A stretch of 64,000 nt of DNA from Epicoccum nigrum (GCA_002116315.1 KZ107838.1:2410576-2474575), one strand, 5' to 3'; shown: positions 33,023-45,055, counted from the stretch's first letter. Translations and numbers: made by a program. Notes: generated by a model not told the origin, from the sequence alone.

Positions 33023-33700
33023 GGGAAGGGAATTCGGTAGATGTAGAGTGACGAGGTCAAGACGCTATGTATGGGCACTGAAGAGAAAGAACAAAAGAAA
33101 GAACTGGAGGAAGGTGCGAGGCGCAATGCGGGTCAATTGCGCGGAAGGTGTGAGATCATCTGCATTCGCAAAGTCAATGTTGACAGGTTGAGCAGCCACG
33201 TTTTGTGGCGCCTCCGTTGCTGCCGAATGGGCCGACCGAGCGCATCATCTTGGGTGCTCAGCCCGGTTGAGGCGGTGCCATTGCGCGTTTGGTTTCGCAA
33301 GTGCCAAGGAAGGTGAGGATCATGTCTGGTATGCTTTCGTATTCATGTCTTGGAGTAAACATTGTTAGCTTGTGTGTATGAGGTCAGTTGTGCGGCGGCA
33401 GCTCGAAACGCGGGATGCGGGCGCAAGCCACAGCCTCGAGCTTCGTAGGGCAGCAGCGCTGGTTGTAGTAACAACAACCAGCAGCACCGTAGTCACTCCA
33501 GAAAGCAGTTCATTACACGCATTGCGAGCTCGCCAGTTTTCCTTGCATGTTTATGAGTTCTCTCATAGCTCGCAGCTGCCCCCAGGCGCCAGCTTGAACA
33601 AAGCAACACTTGGCCAGACGGCCGCGATAGACGTGCGCGTCCGTTGTTGCAGGACCGCTCCAGATAGTCACGCGAATGAAAGCGTGTGCCAGGCGTCAAT
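33023..33700. promoter_or_regulatory. Divergent promoter region of NUS1 and SEC10
   Basis: 678 bp between two divergent starts. No individual site could be assigned. Confidence 0.35.
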
Positions 33701-36329
33701 ATGGCAAATAATCCAGAAACAGCCTCGGTGTACACACAGGCGACTTCGAAAACCGCATCTGTTGGCCGCGGGCCGCAATTCACGTTGGAGACCTTCTCGG
33801 TTGGCTCTCCCAAGCCTGGTGCCCCAAACGCTGTACTGACTGTCACAGAGTAAGGATTTTATTGTCAAAGACTTCATCGAAGAACTCTCCGACAGCGCCG
33901 TACCTGCTTCTCGAAAGTCAGCTCCTGTCTCCGCCCAACAGGCCTTCGACCCCAAGCCCCTCATCCGTACCTTCGAACATGCTTTGAATCGGTTGAACAG
34001 CCAGTCCGAAGATCTTGAAGAGAGAGAAAACGAGCTGTCGGGTGCTGTCAGGCGTGCTGAAGCACAGCATAATCAAAACGCCGAGTCCCTTGGAAGACGG
34101 CTTGAGCAGGCTATCGATCGCTTCCAAAAGCTGGACAGCTCCCTAAATGGCTACGATGACGGAGGCTCAGACTCCGGGGGAAACATTGCCATGCGCATTG
34201 GAGAGAGGCTGGAAGAACTAGACCGCCAGCGCAAGAGAGCAATGGACGCAAAGTTCTTGATAGAATGTTGGCAGGAAGTCAGTGAACGAGGGGAGCTCAA
34301 CATCCTAGAAGACCATCGCAGAAGCGGAGGGATTGTGCGATGCGCTGAGATCGCGCGTCAACTGCTCAGGATCAGCGCGCGGCTTGATCCAGAGAACAAT
34401 GCGCGCAGTAACGGTGTGGAGGTAAACGGAAACAAGAGAAAGACAATGGCGCAGCCAAAGCACAACACACGGGAGGTCATCGAGAAATTCCTTGAGAATC
34501 TGGAGCAGGATCTCCTCAGCAAGTTCGACGAGTGTTATAGGAAGCCCAATTACGATGGCATGCGTGACTGCGCAGTCGCATTGAGGGGCTTCAGCGATGG
34601 GTCCAGCGTCATTGCAACCTACATCAGCCAGCACTCTTTCTTCATCGATCGACATCAACTTGTTTCTGAAGAGCTTGCGCTAAACGATGAGGCCTGGGAT
34701 GCCCTGCAAGATCCAGATATGGAACCGCCCGCTGTTGAACCTACGTTACAATCTCTAGTTGATGAGGTCAAGATTGTTGTCCAGGAAGAATCTGCCATCA
34801 TCAAACGGGCGTTTCCTTACTATGAAGAGGTGTTAATAAGATTCATTGAGCGCATCTTCCAGCAGTCAATACAGCAGAGACTTGAAATGGTGCTGGACAA
34901 AGCGAACGACCTTTCGAGTCTGGCATTCTTGCGTGCGTTGGCAGCATCGAGGGCCTATGTTACACAGCTTGTGGAAGACTTGAAAGCACATGGTCTGACA
35001 GAGCATCCTGAGCCTGTTACCTCCCAGGTCGCCGCCACTCTGGATCAACAACTTGAGGAACTCTTCTCTCGTTACTTCATTGGCTCATCGTACATTGAGC
35101 GAGAGAAGAGAAACCTTGAAGAGTTGTACTCTTCCCTTCTTCTCAAATTCACAATTTACCACTCTCGCCGAAGAAAGATGCCAACATCTTACTTTGGATC
35201 ACTTGCGCAACGTGGTAAGGAACTAGCTTCCTCCGCGCGAGATGCGTACATGGATCGATTGGAAAGCACCGATCTGCCTGCAAGTCAGAAAGCAACTCTC
35301 CTCCGAATTGCAGGTGTCAAGGACGATCAGCAATCTAAGGCGGACATCGAAGTCACCGATGAGGATGGTAGGCTATCGTTGGCAACCGCGAAACGCATGT
35401 TGAAGTGGTTGGCAGAAGGGGTAGGCAGAGGTCTGGAGCTGTCACCTGGCAATGAGACTCCCAAGGACGTGCAAAATCTTCTAAATTTGTTGTTGCAGCA
35501 GATGGGTGAGATATATCTCGAGACCGCTCTCGATGCGTAAGTCGTCCAATGTCCTTTGCTTGACTCTATACTGACTGCCTGAAGCGCCGCCGATCATGCT
35601 GCCTCACAAGAGAATTCGAAGACGCCCCCCGATCTCACTCACCTCTCCTCACTCCATGCAATCACTACAATTTTGCATCTTCTTCAGCAAACCATCTCCA
35701 CGATTCTACTTCCACTCTGCACACCGAACTTGACGATTCGACGCGAGATCGAAAAGTCGACCAACACTACTATGGTGACCCTGGAGTCAAAACTTTCAAA
35801 CATTCTCAATCTCACCCTGACATCATCACTCAACTGGGTGAGCAAATGTCTCGCACAGCAAAAGAAGACCGATTTCCGACCCAAAGATGATGCAGACCTC
35901 ATGGTCACAAGCGAAACAGCGGCCTGCCGTGAAGTCGCAGCGTTCCTCACCCGTGCTGCCCAACAAGCAAGCGGTGCGCTCTCCGGTCGTAATCTCTCCC
36001 TTTTCCTTGCAGAGCTTGCGCGCGGCCTACGTGCGCTTGTCTTATCGAACCTACTCAAATTCACTGTGTCTCAGGTAGGTGGTCTTAGTGTGTCCAAAGA
36101 CATGAACCGGTATGCCGAGCTTGTTCGTAGTTGGCCCACTGGCGATGAGTTGGAGGCCGGGGCCATGGACGTACTCAGTGATGTAAGCACGCTGTTCATC
36201 ATTGGGCCAGAAGCTCTGAGAGATAGGCTCAGAGGTGCAGGCCAAGACGCTCAGGAACTGAAGCTGTTCATTGCCAGAAGAGAGGATGTGAATAGCGCCG
36301 GCGTGCAGCGCGTGCTGAATGGCATGTAA
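33701..36329 (+). CDS. sec10: Exocyst subunit Sec10
   Basis: Three exons, 33701-33799, 33849-35536 and 35585-36329, give 843 residues. The N terminus reads FTLETFSSKDFIVKDFIE across the first intron, as in Sec10 proteins. A coiled coil follows (about 80-130, SEDLEERENELSGAVRRAE). The core then has AKFLIECWQEVSERGEL and IVRCAEIARQLLRI, family hallmarks. The rest is helical rods with FIERIFQQSIQQRLE and a C-terminal LKLFIARREDV. Sec10 belongs to the octameric exocyst that tethers secretory vesicles at growth sites. The first intron (33800-33848) uses the unusual donor GTTGGC, but removing it restores the family reading. Confidence 0.92.
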
Positions 36330-36651
36330 GAGGTGCGTAACATTGTACGCGTTTCCATTATACCCAGATAATTAGCAAGAAATGACTTGTCAACAATGCT
36401 TATTCATGTATGTTCGATATTCGCGAGTCCTTTATGCATGAGGCCACTCACGGTGATGTCAGCCCAGTCCGACCAGCCGGCCGACGGCCCGAGTGTCTTC
36501 CTATCTGCCTTGTTCTGTCTATGATTACCCTTGTGTATCATGTAGATATCCACGAAAGAAGGCATCCCTTGCTTCGTGTCCAGTATTCGTAACGACCATA
36601 ACAGCGGCCGTGACGGAACCTCTTGTGTACGAAAGACATCATTAGCAAGCC
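36330..36651. other. Intergenic
   Basis: Short gap between SEC10 and the DUF202 gene. Nothing is recognised. Confidence 0.5.
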
Positions 36652-37555
36652 ATGATAAGCCAAGCCCATGAGCAACAAGCCGCAGCGCTGCACGAATGCA
36701 CTCGTCGCATCTCTCACCCAGACTCCGAAGATGCCGTACGGATAGAACGACAACGCATTGCGCGAGAATTGACACCGTACAAACCTAAAGCACCAACGCA
36801 GCTTGTGTCACGTACATCTGATCAAGAAGACGAAGTGCCTTCGACAACACGTCTACCAACCCACAGGAGTTCGATCAGATCCAACGCACCTCTTCAGAGT
36901 CGCGAATCGCTCGAAAGCTATGCCACTACGCAGCCAGACGGGCCGTATCCTGAAGCCAGCTTCATGTGCGAGAAGCACTGGTATGATCCATTGGTGAACT
37001 TCTGGACTACACACGTCAGGTACAATAGCTTCGCACTATGAACTGTATTCTGTCGTCTCTGACCGGTCTAACAGTCTCACCATCGACGAAGGCGCTCATC
37101 GGGACCATCTAGGTATGCTATCTTGCAACTTTCCGAGGAAATCTCACTAAAACATCCCAGCCCTTGAACGTACCTTTCTTGGCTACTTGCGCACTTCACT
37201 GATTCTTGTCATGACGGGCGTTATCATTGCACAACTGTTCCGAATCCAACACACAATTTCCCCAGATCCGCAGATAGGGTTCTACGTCATTAGTGAGCCA
37301 CTCAGTGCCGTGTTCATCGGGATGGCAATCTTTGTGCTCCTTGTCGGAGCGATTCGTTTCTGGAGACTACAAAATGCTTTGGTGAGAGGGAAGGCGCTTG
37401 TAGGTGGATGGGAAGTCTTTGCGATTATGGCAATCAGTGCTCTTGTGAGTCGAACGTGCCGACAGGAGTAGGTACTTTGGTGTGCTGATGGTGTGCAGTT
37501 GTTGGTCGCCACTTTTGCTCTAATTTTGGGTGTCAACATTGATAAAGCTAAATAA
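36652..37555 (+). CDS. DUF202-domain membrane protein
   Basis: Four exons, 36652-37019, 37075-37112, 37161-37444 and 37499-37555, give 248 residues. Residues 1-110 are polar and basic. Then FMCEKHWYDPLVNFW precedes the DUF202 domain. ERTFLGYLRTSLILVMTG marks the start of helix 1, GFYVISEPLSAVFIGMAIFVLL is helix 2, and VFAIMAISALLLVATFALIL is helix 3, which spans the last intron. DUF202/YidH-like proteins sit in vacuolar or plasma membranes. In fungi the same helical unit also occurs in Vtc proteins, but the SPX part is absent here. The biochemical role is unknown. Confidence 0.85.
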
Positions 37556-38085
37556 GGCCAAAGATACGACGTCGGTTGATGGTCCAGTAGCCATAGAAGG
37601 CACTTTGGAGACCTGATACATGTAAATGTGCAGTCGACTAGGCTCACAACTTACAATTGCAGCTACTCCAACAAATTGGAGACACTAGGAGGTAGACAAG
37701 ACCCGTAAAGCTTCTGCTGACTCTTATCTATGCCTATTGGGATATGCGTTTTGAACCTTGCTAGATCTGCACAGTCTAGCGCGGATTCGGCAATCCGTTG
37801 CTCACAACCCCAGGTGTTCGACGCGGAGATAGGCATCCGCACCTACCACATCTTATCGTTACTGCCGGCTGGAGTGGAGCAGGGCAATTGACTTATCGCA
37901 ATCGTAACCTACTCCAAATTTACCCCGATATCATACCGCAATGGAGATCTTGAGGGCTGTGACGATGTCGTTTCGGCGATACACAACGGCAATCCTGGGG
38001 CTTTGACGTACCGCAACGATAGTATAAGGGCTTGCAGATCTCGTCTCATGGTCGATTGCACCGAACTCTACTTCAAAAACGTACA
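37556..38085. other. Intergenic, promoter of transporter gene
   Basis: No gene or repeat is recognised. The last part includes CGTA-rich DNA and the 5' UTR of the DUR3-like gene. Confidence 0.5.
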
Positions 38086-40417
38086 ATGGCAGACTCTGCG
38101 GCGGCCGTCCTACCCGTCGGCGCCGGTTATGGTAATTCACCCTACGTCACCGCATGTACATCGCTGATGGCTGCTCAGGCGTCGTTGTCGGCATTGGATT
38201 CTTCTTTGCCTTTCTCATGATGGGAATTTCGTGGATTCAAAATCGGTACACAGCGTACTCGACGAAACAGTCAGAGGAATTCAATACAGCGTCTCGATCC
38301 GTTAAGCCAGGTCTCATAGCCTCAGGAATTGTCTCGGCATGGACCTGGGCAGCTACATTATTGCAGTCAAGTACAGTCAGTAAGCACGCTTTGTGGTTTC
38401 CGAACTCTGGGCTGACCGTTTAAGGTCGCGTACACGTACGGAGTTGCTGGTCCTTTCTGGTACGCAGCAGGAGCGACGGTGCAGATTCTCCTGTTCTCTA
38501 TTCTGGCGTGCAAAGTCAAGCAGAATGCGCCGCGATGCCACACCTACCTCGAGATCATCAACGCTAGATATGGTCGTCTGGCGCATAAGATTTTCTTAGC
38601 GTTTGCGTTTGTAAGTCCTATCAATATAGAACAAGTTGTAATGTTTTACTGACATATATAGGTCACAAACATCCTTGTTGGCAGCCAGCTGCTGCTAGGA
38701 GGCAGCGCTGTCGTCACTGCCTTGACTGGCATGAACGTCTATGCTGCTATCTTTCTCATCCCCGTTGGTAGGTACACCTTGCTTTTCGAGAAGTGGTCCG
38801 CTGACTCCACTAGGTGTGTGCGCATATGTGATTCTTGGAGGCCTCCGAGCGACTTTCCTATGCGACTATTCGCATACGTTGATCTTGATGATCATTATCC
38901 TGTACTTCATGTTCCATGCCTACGCCACGAGCGAACTCATCGGCTCACCAAGCGCTATGTACGACCTCCTGAGCAAAGCTGCTACTTCGCGGCCCATCGA
39001 CGGTAACCACGAAGGCTCCTACGTTACTTTGAAATCCAATTTCGGACTTATATTTGGTGTCATTCAACTTTGCTCTGGTTCTGGTACAGTTTTCCTTGAC
39101 CAAGCGTACTGGCAACGAGCTATCGCATCTCAACCATCTACCGCGGTGAGGGCGTACATCCTAGGTGGAATTGCATGGTTTGCGATTCCTTTTGGATTTT
39201 CGACAACGCTGGGACTAGCTGCTGCTGCACTCACCGACCATCCCAGCTTCCCTACGTATCCCAATGTACCGAGCGCACATGAGATATCTTCTGGACTCGC
39301 AGCACCATACGCAGCTATCGCCCTGCTAGGGAAGAATGGCGCTGCAGCTCTGCTTATCGTACTCTTCATGGCGGTCACGTCCTGTGCCTCCGCAGAGCTC
39401 ATCGCAACGTCAAGTCTTCTGACATTCGACGTCTACAAAGCATACGTTCAGCCAAAGGCCACGCCGCAGCAGCTGATTTTTGTGTCGCATGTAATGATTT
39501 GCGTGTTTGGCGTGTATGTTCTGTCATAGAGTATCAGAGATCTCAGTACTGACCAGTGAACAGAGTGATGGCGGTCTTTGCGTGCATCTGGAATGCTGCA
39601 ACCATTGATCTGGGTTGGCTCTTTCTGTAAGCTCTTCCATAGAGTAGTCACATCTTAGTACTCATCCGTGAACAGAGTAATGGGCCTATTGATCGGAGGC
39701 GCGGTATTCCCCGCCGCATTCTCTATCATCTGGAAGAAACAAACCCGGATTGGAGCCATATCAGGCTGTCTTTGTGGTCTATCTGCGGGCCTAATCGCCT
39801 GGCTAACAACAGCATACTGTTACTATGGTGAAATCACTGTTGCAACAACAGGCACTGAGTATGCCACGCTCGCAGGCAATCTCGCTGCGATCATGACAGG
39901 CCTCATTGTGACAAGTGTAGTGTCACTCACCAAGCCAGACGACTTCGACTGGGAAATCACGCGCGCCATAAACGCGATTCCAGTCAGCCAAGGAGTCGGA
40001 CAGTCGGGACACGAGACGCCTGACAGTACTGCGCCGCCAACGGTCCGCGAGAAGGATGAAGAGAAGACCGCTCTTCCGTCCCCGACCGCAGCTCCTACCG
40101 AAGCCGACGCTGAAGCTGCATTGCACATCCAGCCCAGTGACGTGGGTGACTCTCCGTCATCACTCCGCAGCGCGTTCAAGCTCGCATGTATCTCATCATT
40201 TTTGTTGACCTTTGTCCTGGACTTTCTTCTACCCATACCTATGTTCTTCAGTCACTACATCTTCAGCAAGGGATTCTTCACTGCGTGGGTGGTCATCAGC
40301 TTCATTTGGGTATTTGCGAGTAGTGCGATTAGCTGCTTCCTGCCTATCTGGGAGACAAGAAGCTTTTGGGGCAAGCTGTGGGGGAGAATAAGGAGGGGCG
40401 AAGGTGTTGATTCGTGA
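38086..40417 (+). CDS. DUR3-like urea/solute symporter (SSF family)
   Basis: Seven exons (38086-38131, 38179-38375, 38425-38610, 38662-38767, 38814-39513, 39564-39626, 39676-40417) give 679 residues. SSF hallmarks are STVAYTYGVAGPFWYAAG, YLEIINARYGRLAHK, LLLGGSAVVTALTGMN and GTVFLDQAYWQRAIA, all typical of the DUR3 urea-proton symporter branch. About 14-15 membrane helices are predicted by eye. The loop before the final two helices is long, acidic and Pro/Thr-rich (PDSTAPPTVREKDEEKT). The likely role is plasma-membrane uptake of urea or a related small polar solute. Exact substrate and drive ion are inferred from the family. No urea amidolyase gene is nearby. Confidence 0.88.
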
Positions 40418-40734
40418 GGGAGACCCAACATGCTACTCGGATGTCGCGAATCCTTGCTGAGACTTCAGGCCAGAGCGCTGACTAAGGTGCCAGATGAAAG
40501 CAGTTTTTGTAGTGGAAGCGCTGCTTGTTTGTGGCCCACCTTTGTTCACGTCATACCTGTATTCGCATCATGCCTTTATTGACATCATGCCCTTACTCAT
40601 ACCATACCTCTATTCACATCGAATATCTGTTGGTAAAGTGACCCAGTCCGCTCTCCAATAACTCCACCAACTCTTAACCTATAACCTCTCATAATCATAC
40701 ACTGGAAACGATCAAAGTTCTCGACTTCAGCGCG
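40418..40734. other. Intergenic with short CAT-rich repeats
   Basis: Around 40555-40640 are near-repeats of the form CATACCTNTATTCNCATC. No gene is recognised. Confidence 0.5.
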
Positions 40735-41477
40735 ATGGCTCCTGCGACATCGAGCAAGCGGCGCGCCTGCCTCAAGCTATCACATTTCGGTAACTCAACG
40801 AAGACTTACAAGCGAACCAAGAAGGAGACTGCAGCAGACACAGGAGAATCCGCAACCGAGCTAGAGTCGACTTTGTAAGTTCCATTGCTGATCAACAGTG
40901 AATTCTTTGCACTGTATACTAACGTTTCAAACAGAATCAAGCGTAACCGCGAGCAGTCGCCTCTCCTTCGTCTTCCTGGCGAGATTCGCAATCACATCTA
41001 TGAGCACGCCCTTGGTGGGCACCACGTTCGCTCTACCGATGGCCATATCCGCCCTAGCACAGAACGCTTACGGTACATCAAAAACCCACCTGAGATTTTC
41101 ATTCGCTCTGCAAACCTGGAAAGGGTCTGCAAGCAGCTGCGCAGGGAAACTAGGCTCCTGCCATACGCTCTGAATAGCCCTCACTTCTTTTCGCCAGAAC
41201 AGTTCACGAAGTAGTCTGGAAAACGTGGCCTAGAGGTAAAATCTAAAATTTGTAGGGTCCGATTCGAAACAATCTTTGTCCTAGACAATAAGTTTTTTTT
41301 TTCCTTAATCACAGTCAATCAATCAATGAGTTCCTCCTTGTGCTAAGATCTTTTCCGAACCTCGGGAAGATTGCTCTTAAACCGTATATGGCGAAGGAGA
41401 ACCTAAGAGAGTTCGAGGCAACTATGGCGGAGCGTGGTGGCGAGTGGCAGGTTGTTCGCGGAGCGGAATGGTACTAG
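40735..41477 (+). pseudogene. Decayed F-box/2EXR-like gene
   Basis: Exon 1 is 40735-40874 (MAPATSSKRRACLKL start), with an acceptor at 40934 and exon 2 from 40935. The product has the family core LLRLPGEIRNHIYEHAL and then LERVCKQLRRETRLLPYALN. The frame stops at 41212-41214, after 119 residues. The usual C-terminal part is still readable downstream in other frames: RVRFETIFVLDN (about 41255-41290), then FLLVLRSFPNLGKIAL through EWQVVRGAEWY, ending in TAG at 41475-41477. A stop and at least one indel therefore separate the two halves. A shortened protein could still be made. The target is unknown. Confidence 0.6.
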
Positions 41478-41976
41478 GATTAAGCAGAGGAACCGACCGC
41501 ATAGCATATGTGAAGAGCCACTAACGAGAGTCAGATTACAACTAGTCAAAGGTCTGTGTAGAATAAGGTTTATAGCAAACATAGAAACAACTTACATATG
41601 AAGATTGGATACGTCGTCGAGAGCTGGTGTAGCTTTCCGTGCGTCCGTGAAAGAGTTACCGTCGTTCAAATATACGCAACCAAGTCGCCTCAAGCTGAGA
41701 TTGACGTAACCACCCATATATACTTCTTTGCCTTGATAGCTCCGTCCAGATACTTCGCTATCATCATGCAATGTTGTTGATGAGCGCAACAAACATAAAC
41801 AAGGAAGTGGAATCAGTTGGCGCAAGCCTTACACCAAAACATGCTCGAAGTGAAAGTAGCTCTAGCACCTTCAATTTTGTGTCCTCGACGCGATATGACG
41901 CGTCCCGACCTACTTGATTCCTCCAAATCCCTTGCTGTCAACTCATCTCAACTCGTCTCAACCATCTCAGCAAGCC
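41478..41976. other. Intergenic
   Basis: Nothing recognised between the decayed gene and the next F-box-like gene. Confidence 0.5.
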
Positions 41977-42986
41977 ATGCAAAATGGCCCGCACAAATGT
42001 CGACAGGCTCCACGCTCAGCGATGCAGACCTATCCCTCTCACCAGTCTACTCTCACACCCCCACCGCTCGTCCGATCTAGTGCCTCACATGTAAGGCCTC
42101 CACGACCAACAGACTCAGAAGAACTTACGCCAACACGCACAGCACCGAACGCAACTAGCGACTCTCCCCTCTTCTCCGCCTCCCCGGAGAGATCCGCAAC
42201 AGAATCTACTTCTACACCGTCGGCAACGGGCCCCTCCCCATCCCGAGTGGCCATACACCTCCCAATCTGTTTAGACTCCAGACCCTTTCCAAAGTTTGCC
42301 GCCAGCTGCATGCCGAGACCCGCCTCCTTCTCTACGCACTCAACGATCTGTGCTTTGTCACTATCCCCTCCTTCGTTGCGTGGTCACGGCACGCGCCCGA
42401 AGAGGTACGGGCTGTGGTGCGATGCATCATGTTTGAGTATGTGTCTCGCCCGCAGAGCCTGAAGAAGGTGAAGATCAAGCCGGGGAGACCAAAGGGGAGG
42501 CAGAAGCTCGAGGTTGTTATGAGCAAGAATGGGATAGGATGGGAGATTGTGGAGGAGGAGCCTTGGGGACGGCAGCTGGGACGTGTTGTTGCGCCGCCTT
42601 TCATTTTCATATCCGCGCCTGTTGTTGCTGCGCCTGTTGCGAGTACGCCTACGGTTACTACGCCCATGTTTTTTTTTACTACACCTATGGTCTCTACGGT
42701 GGCTACACCTGCATTTACTATACCTTCGGTTACTACACCTCCGATTACCACACCTCCAATCACTACGTCTAATCAGCTCCCACCAACCACCGAACATCAT
42801 TTCCAAGCGACCGCGCAGGAAGATGTCTGTATGTGCCGAGATGTCAATCGTTATCTTCTGCCGCCCCTACAGCGCCCTTCTTCTCGCAACTGCAGCTGCA
42901 GTTCCACTCGCACTGTCGAAGTTATTATCGAGGAGAGCATTGATACATTAGCCGAGATGATGCAGAAATCGTGGCAGATAAAGTGA
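41977..42986 (+). CDS. F-box/2EXR-like protein with Thr/Pro repeat
   Basis: Exons 41977-42090 and 42159-42986 give 313 residues. The intron has a GTAAGG donor and a CTAG acceptor and removes an in-frame stop. The core is RLSPLLRLPGEIRNRIYFY (about 39-57) followed by LSKVCRQLHAETRLLLYALN, the same family as the two broken loci at 25.1 and 40.7 kb. A Thr/Pro/Val repeat follows (about 205-250, units like VTTP, STPT, ITTP), coded by a degenerate 15-bp-type DNA repeat. The C-terminal part has CMCRDVNRYLLPPL and ends EEMMQKSWQIK-like (seen: AEMMQKSWQIK). The family's partner is unknown. Start choice is uncertain, because the frame is open a little further upstream without ATG. Confidence 0.7.
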
Positions 42987-43044
42987 AGGAGAATGTGTAC
43001 TATAGATGGTATCGAATACGTAGCAGGAGAGCAAACAAACTTCT

Positions 43045-43722
43045 TTATAAGAACATGCCCGCCGCCGAACCTAAAGCAAGCAGCCCAAAGGTAAACAACC
43101 CTACCTTCACACTCCCTACATGCACTACCCCACGCGAAGCCGCGCCGGTAGACGTACTCGCACTCGCAATCGCACCTGCGCTTCCCGTCTCCGCCCCAGA
43201 AGACGCAGCCACGCTCGAGCTCGCGGTCCCCGTCCCCAACACCGACGACGAACCCATCTCGGCATCATCGCTGTACCTCTCCTCATACCTCGGCGCACAA
43301 ACCGCTTCCTTCACCCTCTTCTGCAAACACTCTCCCACCTGCTGCCACGTCGTACTCTCCTCATCCTCGATCCGACACTGCACCATGCAGATGCCCGCCT
43401 CGCTCTCCTCCTCCCCCGCGCTGAAGGAGTACCCGTACGCCTCGATCCCGTGGCCGGGACAGCACGCATACATGTCCCAGAAGGCGTTCTTATTCACCTC
43501 CTCGGCATTGCTGATCACGCACCCGGCTTGCAGGCCCAGCGGGCCTTGCAGGCGTGGGTACTGGGTTGCCGAGGCGCATGCTGTGCCGGCACTGGTGGGC
43601 GGGAGCCAGGTGGTGTCCGTGTAGGTTGTTGGGTAGGAGGAGGGGGGGCTTGGGGAGGCGTTGGTGTAGGTGAAGAGCCTGAAGGGGTAGGTGGTGGTTG
43701 GGGTGGGGCTGGGGGTTGTCAT
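43045..43722 (-). CDS. Cys-rich protein with hydrophobic C-terminal tail
   Basis: A single frame from ATG 43722 to the stop at 43045-43047 gives 225 residues. The N-terminal part is Thr/Ser/Pro-rich. The middle holds spaced cysteines (TACAS, AGCVI, YACCPGHG, GICMVQC, GECLQ, AVCAP) suggesting disulphides. A Ser/Ala/Gly-rich linker and then a hydrophobic tail (VGLFTFGLLALGSAAGMFL) end the protein. This is the layout of a surface or GPI-like protein, yet no signal peptide starts the frame. The frame is open to 43899 without an ATG, so a 5' exon with the signal may be missed. The family is not recognised. It is convergent with the gene ending at 42986, with a 58-bp gap. Confidence 0.6.
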   Translation of the reverse strand: MTTPSPTPTTTYPFRLFTYTNASPSPPSSYPTTYTDTTWLPPTSAGTACASATQYPRLQGPLGLQAGCVISNAEEVNKNAFWDMYACCPGHGIEAYGYSFSAGEEESEAGICMVQCRIEDEESTTWQQVGECLQKRVKEAVCAPRYEERYSDDAEMGSSSVLGTGTASSSVAASSGAETGSAGAIASASTSTGAASRGVVHVGSVKVGLFTFGLLALGSAAGMFL

Positions 43723-45055
43723 GGTTGCGCGTGGAGGACCGCAGAGTATGAGAGGTTTGGTGGACTGGAGTGAGCGGTGCGGCTGTGACAAGTGTGTATG
43801 GGGTTTAATCTTATGTGAGTTTCGGCGGATTGTTCTAGCCCCTACATCGATCCCAAGACCGGTGTGGCTGTTGCGGCCTGTATTTATATTGTAAGCCAAG
43901 GCGGCTTATCTGATGATGGGTGGCCTGAAAAGCTCGCTTGAGTCCCACGCGACATGGCTGTCTTCTCGTTAGCACCTTCCTGTTCCTGTGGTCTAAAACA
44001 ACGCTGTTACTGACTGAGTGATGTTCGACGTCGTGCAATGAGTTGTTGTAAGGAAGCGCTTTTAGCGTGCTTTAGCTTGAGTTGTCTACCTACCTCTTGC
44101 ACTTCAAAAATAGTGGCAGACAAGACCTCTGTCGTGGAACACTATCTGCCTACGCAATATAGGTTTAGGGCATTAGAGGACTATAAAAAAGCTAGATAGG
44201 TAAGTAAATATAAGGTTTTGAACTTATAGTCTTTAGAGCTTAATCTTAAGCTGTGATTGTAGTATTCTTGTTGTGAAGTAGCCTGTTATCTGCAGCTTTC
44301 TTTAGCGTGCAAGAGCCTACACCTCGGAGCAACACACCAATTAGGATGAAAATGGCAAGGAGCCCTGCTCAGCACTGCATCTTGATCAGTAACAAAGGCT
44401 ACCCGCTGCTTTGGAAGCATCATTATCCTGGGTGGGACGCTGAATACTATAGTGTAACCAACAAGTGGCTCTACCTTCACATACAATTGTAAAGAAGAAC
44501 GAGACACGCCCTTAAAGCATCTAAGTAAGCAAAAAAGCAAGCTCACAGAAGGAAGCATCGCGGTCTAGGTCATGGAGATGTGCTATACTATCCCTCTGCT
44601 TACTCGATGAAGATACAAGTATTATTCTGACGTCTGTCAAGCACAACATCATCTACCTTCACTCCATACCACAAAAGCACAGACCGACCAAATACCATAA
44701 TCATTCATGCTCTCATTGGGGTATTTAACCTCTCTATCCATCAACCAGAACACATAAAAGGCAGGGTTTGCAAAAGCGAGGGTGGAAAACCAGTACCGGG
44801 CGAACCTCCGGATTGCAGTAGAGAAAAAAACGTCCAGCAGTATTATACACAGTAGTAGCGTGCAGGGAAAGGACGCATGCGGAACAAGAAATGCTATGCA
44901 GATTGATCAGGAAAGGAGGTGTTGGTATGGTTGGACGGTGTGTGGTATGTAGTGGTCATGTGAGCGGAATCGGCCGTGAAAGCGTCGTGATGTTGAATGG
45001 ATTGGGTATCAAACGGTCCAAGAGGGGAGGAATGAGGGTACGGGCGCTTGGTGGG
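43723..45055. other. Gene-free stretch of 1.3 kb
   Basis: Contains copy 2 of the dispersed repeat at 44097-44315. Otherwise only short open frames and the 3' flank of the SDR gene. Confidence 0.55.
44097..44315 (+). repeat. Dispersed repeat, copy 2
   Basis: Aligns with 3432-3652 over its whole length. In the aligned 21 nt at 3519-3539 and 44184-44204 I count seven transitions and one transversion, mostly toward A/T in this copy. That bias is what repeat-induced point mutation produces. Confidence 0.8.

Noticed and set aside
43120..43773. 217-codon plus-strand frame
   Set aside because: Antisense to the Cys-rich gene; it is Arg/Pro-rich in the way shadows of GC-rich genes are.
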